NCBI GenBank assembly: GCA_963704405.1
Contig: OY969903.1
Location: forward strand, 992,001-1,056,000
DNA: 64,000 nt
From: MFD01213-c1 sp963704405
GTDB lineage: Bacteria > Planctomycetota > Phycisphaerae > Tepidisphaerales > Tepidisphaeraceae
Direction: 5' to 3'
Of this stretch, positions 11,101 through 18,985 are shown piece after piece. The position numbers and the translations under genes are program-made. Below the pieces are notes generated by a model that made no database searches, was not told where the DNA came from, and saw only the letters and a program-made list of their open reading frames with translations. Within the stretch, counting starts at the first letter, position 1. Each line of letters begins with the position of its first letter.

Positions 11101-11616
11101 CCGCGCAAACACCCCCTTGGGCACACCCTTCTTATCAAACGGAACTGGCAGCCCCCCTTCAGTCACATGAAACGTTCCCTGCGTCGTCCGCCGATCGTTC
11201 TTGGGGTTATGGAGAATGCCGTTGCGAAGGCGGTAAGAGGTCAGCAGCGGACTGCTGAACTCATCCCCATGCGCCGGAAGCGAAAGCTCCCGCGCAATCC
11301 CGTGCTGCCCGAGGATGACCGTCCGATCCGGCAGCCGCAGCGGAAACGGCAGTTGTTCATCCGCAAAATGCGCCTGAAGAAATTCTTCAATCCGCTGATC
11401 CGCCGGGCATCGATGCTCGCTGAGCAACCGCGCCTGCACGCGAAAACTATCGAGCACCCCGCGCGCCACCGCGGTGAACTCCGCATCCCCATCCGGCATC
11501 ACCGGCAACCCGCTGGCGACGAGCTGCAAATTCACCTGCCGAAGCCGTCGCTGCCGCAACCCCGCGACCGGCGGTTCACCCGCTATCGTCAACCCCAACG
11601 CATTTTCCACGTCCAT
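8131..11616 (-). CDS. Very large protein, probable PPi-dependent phosphoenolpyruvate carboxykinase
   Basis: About 1161 residues with no signal peptide or membrane segments and no similarity to the usual ATP- or GTP-dependent PEPCK families. Its length and conserved-looking blocks (DNYYGYCKKEVKTQISY near residue 335-350 and CHKPCTVSGGGKSEISKSL near 482-500) fit my recollection of the PPi-type PEP carboxykinases of Entamoeba and Propionibacterium. Those enzymes are about 1100-1200 residues and make PEP and PPi from oxaloacetate and phosphate (or the reverse). This is recognition from memory, not an alignment. The start at ATG 11616 (MDVENALG) is preferred because GCTAGAGG lies about 9 bases upstream. 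An ATG at 11625 overlaps that site, and a TTG at 11661 has no support. No clear operon partner is nearby. The alternative is an uncharacterised giant cytosolic enzyme. Confidence 0.6.
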   Translation of the reverse strand: MDVENALGLTIAGEPPVAGLRQRRLRQVNLQLVASGLPVMPDGDAEFTAVARGVLDSFRVQARLLSEHRCPADQRIEEFLQAHFADEQLPFPLRLPDRTVILGQHGIARELSLPAHGDEFSSPLLTSYRLRNGILHNPKNDRRTTQGTFHVTEGGLPVPFDKKGVPKGVFARLLRAAVNPPGEMLDIPFMHGSPEVARSFVSLLLRPMVCPKVPGVCPVKSMEIRFFAPGSLVSNLDFVESIFGNAGDPFLPQNDAALDVEHWTGHTGCVILAPHLVNLTKKELGLPKWEAASERQRRDGMCWKAEGEKYNEGSAFKITCRTAAGVIVTIVADNYYGYCKKEVKTQISYAANLYGNVEEEHAGGAIAFTSYSFGDEYQTDSRKVNGRTFADVVRDYGSMMDVRPEGYGVDKRFPELIYIPEDARASTQRQQVWWEREGKEFAIPLLPGRIYMTPSGFKVRMEKHPGAPSWRLIGTVGQGTFCHKPCTVSGGGKSEISKSLRDYMLYGPIFVADVDKDLDIVDAIFKKDYSDRWLKNSHIKPDYSQKKSRPVLGPERSLGSVIKLLTPSADYTDEYNAWLASIPNYIYPIVFIIKRFYRASWDGNWRQHFGVDIVNGFPGHELKYEDRKLVGTYLRVGLMPPTAWRTYKVRQDFAAATKIQTEDDISASVVVPARRLSHLNPAYLDGATAHGSFKFAANCEYRLFQRPDDAVHRGLDKQTESDMARSDNFISNFEPLSSKDAHVMVERVTEFDRFTQPMRKLLRLAADGGKGYVVSSANPRIVDGKPSKNPRYLQTRPDLLDPMSWHVAEQGLRFLRMIPAGDPVYWPVDAVLVGRRNNPAEPATGIRALAVYNPIHYQELPELFMDFICSLTGKSPSTTGAGSEGALTKSPFNALRPTTDLNNALVSYILTGIGGFSTAAGYIGPKVRVDHDVSLLVPEIWARLSVAEREPEYLIREGYLEPLTDFEYEGEKILASRLGYRITSSFVRAFFGRVFDNPLKVFDDQILKPETQDFGQYADGIKNITEAQQKVASEYLQDGSIEDACPPLKALLSIMATGHFEGKDVHHPEIRAMFTREYLLASDWYLTRLKIKQERDIRLWQRHVAYLKTFLSKTGNTEEAERLGLSHRLEEAVKELARVSSKDYRELLIGTLGADPLGGGG

Positions 11617-11788
11617 TTCCGGCATCCTCTCTAGCGTTGTTCCCAACGCGCAGCGCGGCAAGCGGAGATTATGTCGATACAGGCCCGCCTGTCGATCACC
11701 CCGCCATCACCAAAATGAAACGACCGGCCCCCGGATTTTCACAATTGGCAAAAATGTTCGCAAACATTTAGATCGCCCAATCCATCAT

Positions 11789-12889
11789 CTACTTCTCACT
11801 CCCCACTTCTCTCTGCTCAAGCCCCTCGCAGCCATTCCACAAATCCTTCTCCTCCTCCTCTGCCTCATCAATTGTCCGCGTCAGCGGATCGAGGTTTCCC
11901 GCCAGCAGCGCCGCCAGGGGCCGCGTCGCCGGGATTTTCTCGAAGATGATTTTGATCACGGCGGTCAAAGGCGTCGCCAGGAATGCCCCCGCCACGCCCC
12001 AGATCATTGTGAAGAACAGCAGCGACAGCAGCAGCACCACCGGATGCAGTTGCAATGAATTTCCCAGCATCCGCGGCTGCACAATGCTCCCGATCGTCAC
12101 CTGAATAATCGTCGGAATCCCCAGCGCCAAAAACTTTTCCACCACATTCATATCATGGCTCAAAAAGATGATGGGCAGCGGCAGAACCGTCGCAATGATC
12201 GAGCCGATGTTGGGAATGAAATTCAGCAAAAATGCCAGGAATCCAAAAACCGCCGCAAACTCAACATGAAGAATCGACAACGTCGAACCCACCAGCACCC
12301 CGGTCAATGTTGAAATGAAAACCGTCAGGCTGATCGACCGCTGCACCCGCACCTCAACCTCGGTAAGGAGCCCGCTTTTCCCCAGCCGCGTGCTGCGCCG
12401 GCCAAACAAAATAAACGCCATCAGCAGCAGCACCATCGCGCCCTGCGACAGAATATCTTTCGTCTCCGCCAGTACGCTGGAAATGAATTGCAGCGTTTCA
12501 TTCTCCGGGATCGGCTTGATTCCCATCCAACTGATCGGTCGCGATTCCTGGATGTAATGCGTGAACTTGTCGAGGCTGGTCTTGTACGTATCAAAATTTT
12601 CCGCCGATGACATATCCGTCACCGAAGCAAAAACCAGATACCCTGCCCCCGTCAGCATCGCCAAGCCAATAATCGATGCTGCACCCACCGCCACCATGTG
12701 CGGCACGCGGAATCGTTGCTCCAAAAAATCAATGATCGGTGTCAGGCACTGCGCAAAAAACAGCGCCAAAACAAACGGCACCAGCACCGGACGCAGCAGC
12801 GCCAGCGCCACACCGATCGCGATGAGCGTCAGTATCAAAAGGCAGACAGTCTGTACCCGCCGATCGGACGGGCGCGGATGAGTCATCAT
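11789..12889 (-). CDS. AI-2E family transporter (polytopic permease)
   Basis: A 366-residue membrane protein with the layout of the AI-2E/PerM family. It has two N-terminal helices (VCLLILTLIAIGVALALL and a second ending LAMLTGAGYLV), a soluble insertion of about 60 residues, then the conserved block FGFLAFLLNFIPNIGSIIAT and further helices including MIWGVAGAFLATPLTAVIKII. Family members export small molecules or act as ion antiporters; the substrate here is unknown. Tandem ATGs at 12889 and 12886 are preceded by TACACT 10 bases upstream, suggesting a very short 5' leader. It is divergent from gmhA. Confidence 0.85.
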   Translation of the reverse strand: MMTHPRPSDRRVQTVCLLILTLIAIGVALALLRPVLVPFVLALFFAQCLTPIIDFLEQRFRVPHMVAVGAASIIGLAMLTGAGYLVFASVTDMSSAENFDTYKTSLDKFTHYIQESRPISWMGIKPIPENETLQFISSVLAETKDILSQGAMVLLLMAFILFGRRSTRLGKSGLLTEVEVRVQRSISLTVFISTLTGVLVGSTLSILHVEFAAVFGFLAFLLNFIPNIGSIIATVLPLPIIFLSHDMNVVEKFLALGIPTIIQVTIGSIVQPRMLGNSLQLHPVVLLLSLLFFTMIWGVAGAFLATPLTAVIKIIFEKIPATRPLAALLAGNLDPLTRTIDEAEEEEKDLWNGCEGLEQREVGSEK

Positions 12890-12994
12890 GGCAAAACCCA
12901 GTGTACCGGAAGATCATGCGGCAGGCATGGATCGGCTCTGCCGGCGTCAGCCGATCATGTCGCGTAACGGTTTGCATTGCGGTAGAACGGTGCC

Positions 12995-13558
12995 ATGAGC
13001 GACAATCTTCTCGGCAGCGCAATCGCGGAACTGCAGCAGTTGCTGCCAAAGGTAGAGGCCTTTTGGCCGGAATTGAATCGGTTAGGCGAAGCAATGCTCA
13101 AGTGCTGGGCCGGCCGGGGTAAAATTTTGACCGCCGGCAACGGAGGCAGCGCCGCCGACGCCATCCACCTCGCCGAAGAGTTGGTCGTTCGATTCAACAA
13201 GCCCCGCCGAGCCCTCGCGGCCATCTCCCTCTGCGACCCCGGCAACCTCACCTGCGCCGGAAATGATCTGGGCTGGGAACAAGTCTTCGCCCGCCAGATC
13301 GAAGCCCTCGGAAACCCCGGCGACGGTCTGATCGTCTTCACCACCAGCGGCAACAGCGCCAATTGCATCCGCGCGATCGAAACCGCCAAAAGTCAGAAGA
13401 TGTTCACCGCCGCCTTCATCGGAAAAAATGGCGGAAAGGCCAAAGGCCTGTGCGATTTTGAATTTCACGTCCCCAGCGACAACACCGCGCGCGTTCAGGA
13501 AATGCACCTGTTGCTTTACCACACCCTCTGCCAATGGATCGACGAACGAGTCGGGTAG
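12995..13558 (+). CDS. gmhA: Phosphoheptose isomerase (sedoheptulose-7-phosphate isomerase)
   Basis: A 187-residue SIS-domain protein with the GmhA signatures TAGNGGSAADAIHLAEELVVRF (written here as a motif range, residues 45-66), FTTSGNSANCIRAI and the C-terminal EMHLLLYHTLCQWID. GmhA converts sedoheptulose 7-phosphate to D-glycero-D-manno-heptose 7-phosphate, the first step of heptose supply for LPS core or S-layer glycans. No other heptose gene lies next to it. The neighbouring flippase at 14.2-15.7 kb is consistent with an envelope-glycan role. The start ATG 12995 is unambiguous by length. Confidence 0.88.
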   Translation: MSDNLLGSAIAELQQLLPKVEAFWPELNRLGEAMLKCWAGRGKILTAGNGGSAADAIHLAEELVVRFNKPRRALAAISLCDPGNLTCAGNDLGWEQVFARQIEALGNPGDGLIVFTTSGNSANCIRAIETAKSQKMFTAAFIGKNGGKAKGLCDFEFHVPSDNTARVQEMHLLLYHTLCQWIDERVG

Positions 13559-13704
13559 GGATGCAGGAAAATTATTGATTCAACGGCCGCGTCGTCGCTG
13601 TAGTGGATGCCTCCGGTTCAACATCGCTTCCGGAAAATCCAATTGCCTACCATACGCCAGGTAAGTCCCATGCGGAGATATTTTTGCCTGATCGCAATTG
13701 CATC

Positions 13705-13710
13705 TATACT
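13705..13710 (+). promoter_or_regulatory. -10 element of the PEGA lipoprotein gene
   Basis: TATACT lies only 6 bases before ATG 13717, so transcription probably starts at or next to the start codon. There is no ribosome site in between. Confidence 0.4.
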
Positions 13711-13716
13711 GCCCCC

Positions 13717-14193
13717 ATGCCTTGGTTTGCCCGTTCAGTTTGGTATGCCGCATTCGCTATCCCCCTCTTTGCCGGCGGATGCATTGAGCGGATTGTCACT
13801 GTTAAGTCCGACCCGCCCGGAGCGCTGGTCTATCTGAACGAGCAGGAAGTCGGCCGCACGCCAGTGAGTAAAGAATTCCTCTGGTATGGCAGCTATTCGG
13901 TAGTCGTGAGAAAAGATGGCTACCAGACATTAAAAACCCAAACCCAAATCGGCACACCCTGGTGGCAACTCATCCCCCTCGACTTGATCACAGACCTGCT
14001 GCCAATCCACGATGAACGAGTTCTGACTTATTCCCTTAAACCCCAGGACCCCGTCGATCCCTCATCCCTGGTCGCACGCGGCGAACAACTGCAAAAAGCC
14101 CTGGAGTCCGGTGCCATGACAAAACAAAGAGTCCCCACAACCCGCCACGCCACGACGCGTCCCACAACCAATGCCACCCCGCGCACCCAGTAG
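13717..14193 (+). CDS. PEGA-domain lipoprotein
   Basis: A 158-residue protein starting MPWFARSVWYAAF with a lipobox LFAGGC at about residue 22, so a lipid-anchored exported protein. Residues 30-75 form a PEGA-type surface domain (TVKSDPPGALVYLNEQEVGRTP, then WYGSYSVVVRKDGYQ), commonly found on cell-surface or sensor proteins in planctomycetes. The tail is rich in Thr, Pro and Arg. An in-frame extension back to 13603 is less likely because it would bury the signal peptide. Function unknown. Confidence 0.75.
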   Translation: MPWFARSVWYAAFAIPLFAGGCIERIVTVKSDPPGALVYLNEQEVGRTPVSKEFLWYGSYSVVVRKDGYQTLKTQTQIGTPWWQLIPLDLITDLLPIHDERVLTYSLKPQDPVDPSSLVARGEQLQKALESGAMTKQRVPTTRHATTRPTTNATPRTQ

Positions 14194-14240
14194 CGCCAGG
14201 CGTCACTCCTCGACTGCGCGATCCTGAAGCCCAACAATTT

Positions 14241-15743
14241 TCAAAACACAGACCTCACCCGCTCCCACAGCTCTCGCGCCAGCTTCGGCGCCATCAAGTA
14301 AAGCAGCGGCACATAAACCGCCCCCATCACCAGGCTGATTGTACATAAGCGAATTGCCTGGGCGGTCCTCCCCGTTCCGCTGGGAAACAGCCATCCAGCG
14401 CCCGCGGCACAAAGCGCCGCCACCGCGCCCCCTGCCAGCGGGGCGATATAGACGCTCGCCACTTCCCCAAATGAGCGGCGGTTCATCCGCAGCAGCACCA
14501 CCATATAAGCTGGATCACTGACTGCAAAGAAACACATTTCCGCAACCGCCACCGTAATTGCCGGATGCGTCCCGCCAAACTTCGCCGCCAGCGCGACCAC
14601 GCTCAAAAAGACGACGGCGTTGCACAATGTCATCACCAGCGAAAACCGAATCCTGTTCTGTGCGGCCGCCAGCGCCTGCGCCGGGATGGATGCTGCTCGG
14701 AACGCCATGGCAATGCTGAGGACTTGCAGCACCGGAATGGCCGGATACCGAAGGGGATTGAACAAAAGCCGCATGCCCGCGTCGCTCCCCGCCGCCTGAA
14801 GCAGGCAGAATGGAATTGAAAGTGCCGCAAAAACCCGCGCCGCTCGAATGAAAGCGTCCGTCTGGCGGTCTTCTTCCGCTTTGAGCTTGCTCAGCGCGGG
14901 GAACAGCACGCTGCCCAGGTTGACCGTCAGCAGCGCCAGCGTCTGCATCGAAAGATTGAACGCGAAGAAGAAAATGCCGACTGTATCCGCATCGCGGAAA
15001 TAGCCAAGCAGCAGGTAATCTCCCTGGCTGACAAGCATCGCCAGCGCGCCAACCATCAGCAGAATCCCGCTGTCACCGATGATGTATTTCCATCGCCTGA
15101 GTCGCAGCTTGAGATCAATCGGCGGCGGAGCCGCAATCCACAGCGCCACCGTTCGCCCCGCATTCACCAGCACGTACGGCAGGACATAACTGTAAGCCCC
15201 AAATCGAAGCCGCGCAAAAACGATATTGAGCGCCATCATCGCGACGGCCATCACCAGCGCCAGAATGGATTGAAACCGGTACCGCAGATCCGCCTGCACG
15301 CTCGAAGCCGACACGGTCGCCAGCGCATTGATCGGCGACAACAGCGCCAGCAGCAGGATCAATCCGGTCAACCCCGGCGCGTTCAGCACATGCGCCGCCA
15401 CCGGCGCAATCACCGCCAGCACCAGCCCGGCGACGATCCCCAGCACCAGCGACATCCAGAACACCGGCCCGGCCCATCGCCGAAAGTGCGTATGCCGATG
15501 CACAAGAATCTGCTGCATCCCCGCATCGCGAATCAGGCTCGGAAACGCCGCCACCGCCAGGGCCAATCCAACCAGCCCGAAGTCTTTATTGGAAAGATAC
15601 CAGGCCAGGACGATCGTGCCGACGACGCCCAGCACCTTGGTGACCAGCGTCTGCCCCGCCATCCAGACAAACCCGCGGCTGGTCGTCTGACCCAGCGCCG
15701 GCGCCTTAGACGTTTCGTAATCAATTGTCTTGATTTGCGACAA
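14241..15743 (-). CDS. Oligosaccharide flippase family protein (Wzx/MATE-like)
   Basis: About 500 residues with 12-14 predicted hydrophobic helices and the N-terminal RGFVWMAGQTLVTKVLGVVG pattern of the polysaccharide exporter family. These proteins flip lipid-linked oligosaccharides across the inner membrane for O-antigen, exopolysaccharide or glycan assembly. It is convergent with the PEGA lipoprotein and divergent from nuoA. The only start in this frame at the 5' end is a TTG at 15743 without a strong ribosome site, so the N terminus may be slightly wrong. No glycosyltransferase cluster adjoins it. Confidence 0.85.
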   Translation of the reverse strand: MSQIKTIDYETSKAPALGQTTSRGFVWMAGQTLVTKVLGVVGTIVLAWYLSNKDFGLVGLALAVAAFPSLIRDAGMQQILVHRHTHFRRWAGPVFWMSLVLGIVAGLVLAVIAPVAAHVLNAPGLTGLILLLALLSPINALATVSASSVQADLRYRFQSILALVMAVAMMALNIVFARLRFGAYSYVLPYVLVNAGRTVALWIAAPPPIDLKLRLRRWKYIIGDSGILLMVGALAMLVSQGDYLLLGYFRDADTVGIFFFAFNLSMQTLALLTVNLGSVLFPALSKLKAEEDRQTDAFIRAARVFAALSIPFCLLQAAGSDAGMRLLFNPLRYPAIPVLQVLSIAMAFRAASIPAQALAAAQNRIRFSLVMTLCNAVVFLSVVALAAKFGGTHPAITVAVAEMCFFAVSDPAYMVVLLRMNRRSFGEVASVYIAPLAGGAVAALCAAGAGWLFPSGTGRTAQAIRLCTISLVMGAVYVPLLYLMAPKLARELWERVRSVF

Positions 15744-16192
15744 GGTTTGTGACCGCTGAAGGTGCCTGTTACAGATTTATCATCGGCGGGCCGGCAGGCC
15801 CAATCAAGTATCTATCGAGGTCCTGTCACGGGAGGGTGTACTCTCGTTTGTGGCGGAATGGCAAGCTCCTCGCCCACAAACGCACCTACGAAGAGAGATA
15901 AAATGAAAACTCAGAGCATCTTTTCTCTGCGTCTCAGCGCCTCCCCGTTAAAATTTCCCATCAATATTTCCTCTGCCACAATTGAGCGTTACACCCTCAC
16001 GAGCAGGGCAACCGCATTCTCCGCCGGTCCATGTGGGCGATCTGCATTGGCGATTTGAAAACCAGGATCGCTCGTCAGGCGCTCAGGCATCTTTTCAGGA
16101 CTTACAGGAGAATGCGGTTACCCTGCCTCACGAGGCGGCTCGCAATACCATCCGTTTACCATTGGCTCCTTTGCCCCTACCATTGATCTTGA
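15744..16192. other. Intergenic region with inverted repeats upstream of nuoA
   Basis: About 450 bases between divergent genes. It holds a short hairpin (GTTTGTGG at about 15845-15852 with CCCACAAAC at about 15874-15882). It also holds a long-range inverted repeat of 20 bases with one mismatch (16003-16022 and 16107-16126, GCAGGGYAACCGCATTCTCC in one orientation). The second arm ends 66 bases before the nuoA start. A short open frame 15903-16058 with a weak ribosome site is not convincing as a gene. Confidence 0.4.
16003..16126 (+). promoter_or_regulatory. Candidate structured 5' leader of nuoA
   Basis: A 20-bp stem with one mismatch closes an 84-base loop that itself contains a GCGAT...ATCGC hairpin. 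The position within the presumed nuoA leader suggests a structured RNA or a protein-bound operator. I do not recognise a known riboswitch. Confidence 0.3.
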
Positions 16193-16672
16193 ATGGACAT
16201 TCTCCTTTCCATCACGATCTTCCTCGCCTTTGGCGCGGGTTTCGTTTTTGTGAACCTCATCGTCGGGTCGCTGCTGCGTCCGCGTGTGCCTAATGCCGAA
16301 AAGTCGGCCGTTTACGAATGCGGCGAACCGACCATCGGATCGTCCTGGGTCCAATTCGATTTGCGATTCTACATCGTCGCGCTTGTTTACCTCGTTTTTG
16401 ATGTGGAAGTCGCCTTGTTTTATCCCTGGGCCGTCGCATACGGCCAAGCCGCGGAGTTGGGCAAACCGCTGGGAATGTCATTGTTTGAAGTGCGGAAAAC
16501 GGCACTGGTCGACATGCTGTTTTTCTTCGGCATCCTGCTCGTTGGCTTCGCCTATCTCTGGCGCTTCGGATACCTCGACTGGATCCGCTCGGCGGCGACC
16601 ACCAGCCTCAAAATCGACTACCAGCCAGGCGTTAATCTGCCGCAGGAAACGCAGGCGCAGCAAACGGTTTGA
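16193..16672 (+). CDS. nuoA: NADH-quinone oxidoreductase subunit A
   Basis: A 159-residue membrane protein with three helices and the NuoA/ND3 signature KSAVYECGEPTIGSSW followed by FDLRFYIVALVYLVFDVEVALFYPW (described as residues about 40-90). It is a proton-channel-proximal subunit of complex I. It is usually the first gene of a nuoA-N operon, but here the next gene, 3 bases downstream, is a TPR membrane protein and no other nuo gene is in the window. The C terminus is about 30 residues longer than usual. Probably functional in a split complex I gene set. Confidence 0.9.
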   Translation: MDILLSITIFLAFGAGFVFVNLIVGSLLRPRVPNAEKSAVYECGEPTIGSSWVQFDLRFYIVALVYLVFDVEVALFYPWAVAYGQAAELGKPLGMSLFEVRKTALVDMLFFFGILLVGFAYLWRFGYLDWIRSAATTSLKIDYQPGVNLPQETQAQQTV

Positions 16673-16675
16673 TGA

Positions 16676-18439
16676 ATGGCCTCATCGCCAAAGACCAGGC
16701 CGGGGAATGCAGGCGAAGCGCCGCAACTTCAGTGCGAGCCAGGGAGCGGACCGAAATTCCTGCCGCCGATCGTTCTGGGAATCATCACCTTTCTGGCATT
16801 CTCTCGTGCGCTCGCAGGCAAATTTGTCTGGGACGATTGGCTGGCGCTGGTTCGGAATCCGCGATTGAATCCGCCGAGCCTGGCGGGGATTGCATATTAC
16901 TGGCGGCACGTTGCCTGGAACTTGTATGAGCCGCTGACCTGTACGCTTTGGGGCGGGGCGGCGTTTATTTCAAAGGCCATCTCCGGTGAACTCAATCCCT
17001 TCTGGTTTCATCTCACATCGCTCCTCCTTCACGTGGCGGCGACGCTGGCGGTTTATCGCCTGCTGCGATTGATCGGATTCAAACCGTGGATCGCAGCCGC
17101 CTCCGCCGGGCTGTTTGCGGTCCATCCCATCCAGACCGAAGCGGTGGCATTTATCGGCGCAATGAATAATCCCCTGTATGCCTGCCTGGCCGTGCTGGCG
17201 ATCGGTGATTATTTCGTAGCAACTTCGCCGGCATCCGCGCAATCACGTCGCCGCCGCCGGGCGACGGCGATGCGCGGCACGCTATTCTTCATCCTCGCGC
17301 TGTGTGCTAAGCCGACGGCCGTGGTAGTCCCCGTCGCCGCCGCACTGCTGGATTGGGCCGTGCATTGCCGGCCGATGCGCAAAGTCATCCGCAGCGCCGC
17401 ACCCTGGCTGATCCTCACGATCCCATTCATCCTTGTCACGAAACTCAATCAGCACGGCCCATCAGCGGCGGTGGGCATCGGTGGAAGCGCAATGCTCCGC
17501 CCGCTCCTGGCGATGGATTCCGTTGCCATGCAGCTTTGGCACGTGCTCATGCCATTTTCACTCACGATCGATTACGGCAGAAGCCCCGCATGGATGGCCG
17601 CACATCCGATTCAATTCCTGACCGCAATCGTAACATTCACTTTCATCGCGGCGGCTTGGCGAGCCCGAAAAACCGAACCGATGCTTTCAGCCGCCATCGG
17701 CATATTCATCATCGGCCTGCTCCCCAACTCCGGCCTCGTGCCATTCGATTTCCAGATCAATTCCACCGTGACCGACCGCTATGCCTACCTGCCCATGATC
17801 GGCATCGCGATCGCGGCAGGCTGGGCCCTCAGCCGGGCGCGCGGGCGATTGAAACTGGCAGCCGCCGCAGCCGTGCTGGCGTCACTATTCTCGTTGACAG
17901 TCATGCAAACCGGCTTCTGGCACGACGACGCAACGCTTGCAACGCACGCGACCGAAGTAAATCCCCAAAGCGTCCTGGCCTTCGAAAATCTCTCCTTCGG
18001 CCTGTTGGCTCGTGATTCCGCAAAGGCCGCCGAAGCATCGCGGCAGGCCGTGCGCCTCGCGCCAACATCCGGATTCGCATGGGAAGGATTTGGCAACGCG
18101 CTGCTCGCCACGGGAGATCGATCCGGCGCCCAATCCGCCTACGCAAAAGCGGTCGAATCAGACCCGGCAAACGCCGCTGCCCGAAGAAAACTCGGACGCC
18201 TCCTCGACGACAGCGGCGATCGCGCCGGCGCAATCAAACAATACCAGGCTGCCCTGACCCTGTCCCCCGACGACGCCGAGGCGACAACCGATCTCGCCGG
18301 CATTCTCGCCGAATCAGGCCAACTCGATCAGGCGATCGCGCTGTATATGCAAGCGCTCCAAATAAACCCCCATATGGCGGCCGCCCGGCAGGGCCTTCAA
18401 ATGGCGATGTCCGCCAGCGCCGCGCATCCGGCTAAATAA
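16676..18439 (+). CDS. Polytopic membrane protein with C-terminal TPRs (TMTC/PMT-like)
   Basis: About 587 residues. Residues 30-420 are about ten membrane helices, starting with the loop FVWDDWLALVRNP that resembles the DxxD-type acidic loop of C-type glycosyltransferases such as the TMTC and PMT families. Residues 435-580 are three to four tetratricopeptide repeats (ASRQAVRLAPTSGFAWEGFG, then AYAKAVESDPANAAAR and similar). It may be a lipid-linked-sugar glycosyltransferase of the envelope; the donor and target are unknown. It starts 3 bases after nuoA, which suggests translational coupling, but the functional link is unclear. Confidence 0.75.
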   Translation: MASSPKTRPGNAGEAPQLQCEPGSGPKFLPPIVLGIITFLAFSRALAGKFVWDDWLALVRNPRLNPPSLAGIAYYWRHVAWNLYEPLTCTLWGGAAFISKAISGELNPFWFHLTSLLLHVAATLAVYRLLRLIGFKPWIAAASAGLFAVHPIQTEAVAFIGAMNNPLYACLAVLAIGDYFVATSPASAQSRRRRRATAMRGTLFFILALCAKPTAVVVPVAAALLDWAVHCRPMRKVIRSAAPWLILTIPFILVTKLNQHGPSAAVGIGGSAMLRPLLAMDSVAMQLWHVLMPFSLTIDYGRSPAWMAAHPIQFLTAIVTFTFIAAAWRARKTEPMLSAAIGIFIIGLLPNSGLVPFDFQINSTVTDRYAYLPMIGIAIAAGWALSRARGRLKLAAAAAVLASLFSLTVMQTGFWHDDATLATHATEVNPQSVLAFENLSFGLLARDSAKAAEASRQAVRLAPTSGFAWEGFGNALLATGDRSGAQSAYAKAVESDPANAAARRKLGRLLDDSGDRAGAIKQYQAALTLSPDDAEATTDLAGILAESGQLDQAIALYMQALQINPHMAAARQGLQMAMSASAAHPAK

Positions 18440-18596
18440 TTATTTCCACACGTCTTCCCGTTTCGCCGCCGATAGACCAATAGGGCCAAATACCCTTGAA
18501 CCGCGGCCAAAGTGGGGCGGTCGAATCTTGACACTCAAGGGTCATCGGATAGAGTACCGATCCGCTTTTCGCCACTATTGCGAAGGGTCGTACCAT

Positions 18597-18668
18597 TCGG
18601 CAGTAGCTCAATGGTAGAGCAGCCGGCTGTTAACCGGCTGGTTGTAGGTTCGAGTCCTACCTGCCGAG
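18597..18668 (+). tRNA. tRNA-Asn (anticodon GTT)
   Basis: Complete cloverleaf. Acceptor TCGGCAG (18597-18603) pairs with CTGCCGA (18661-18667), anticodon stem GCCGG/CCGGC with loop CTGTTAA gives GTT (18629-18631), and the T arm is GTAGG TTCGAGT CCTAC. CCA is not encoded. It is followed by an intrinsic terminator. Confidence 0.97.
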
Positions 18669-18672
18669 CTTT

Positions 18673-18703
18673 AACCCCATTTTTGCCAGATGGGGTTTTT
18701 TCT
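18673..18703 (+). terminator. Intrinsic terminator of tRNA-Asn
   Basis: AACCCCAT (18673-18680) and ATGGGGTT (18690-18697) form an 8-bp stem with a 9-base loop, followed by a T-rich run. Confidence 0.8.
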
Positions 18704-18737
18704 TTTCCGTCTTTTCCACCGGCCTCATTCGCAGCCG

Positions 18738-18792
18738 TCACTTCCCATGCCATGTCTGCACGATCCCCGTGCGGATCAGGTTCACGGCGATG
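18738..18792. repeat. Left 55-bp direct repeat (copy of the marC 3' end), putative att site
   Basis: The sequence is identical to 20722-20776 except for one base. Read on the minus strand it encodes the last 17 residues and stop of MarC with one Ala to Thr change (GIVQTWHGK). It marks the outer border of the AbiE island. Confidence 0.8.
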
Positions 18793-18935
18793 CAGTTAGA
18801 TTCAGTGCGATTCCACGGTTGTCCACAGTGCTATTTCCCAATTGAAGACAAAGAATGGCCCAGTGCGCTAACAAGCCGTAATTTTCAGGCTGGGCCTATT
18901 GTATCGCCGTCAGATGCCGATATTATATTCTGCGT

Positions 18936-18958
18936 AAAAGGACATTATCTATCCTTTT
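18936..18958. promoter_or_regulatory. Inverted repeat operator upstream of abiEi
   Basis: AAAAGGA (18936-18942) and TCCTTTT (18952-18958) form a perfect inverted repeat with a 9-base spacer. A -10-like TATTAT sits at 18921-18926. AbiEi antitoxins are known to autorepress through inverted repeats in their promoter, so this is a good candidate operator. Confidence 0.5.
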
Positions 18959-18985
18959 CAGCAGAACGATTGAAAGGCCGCTTTG

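Noticed and set aside
15762..16058. 98-residue frame upstream of nuoA
   Set aside because: It overlaps the hairpin and one arm of the long inverted repeat and resembles no protein; only a weak internal ribosome site.
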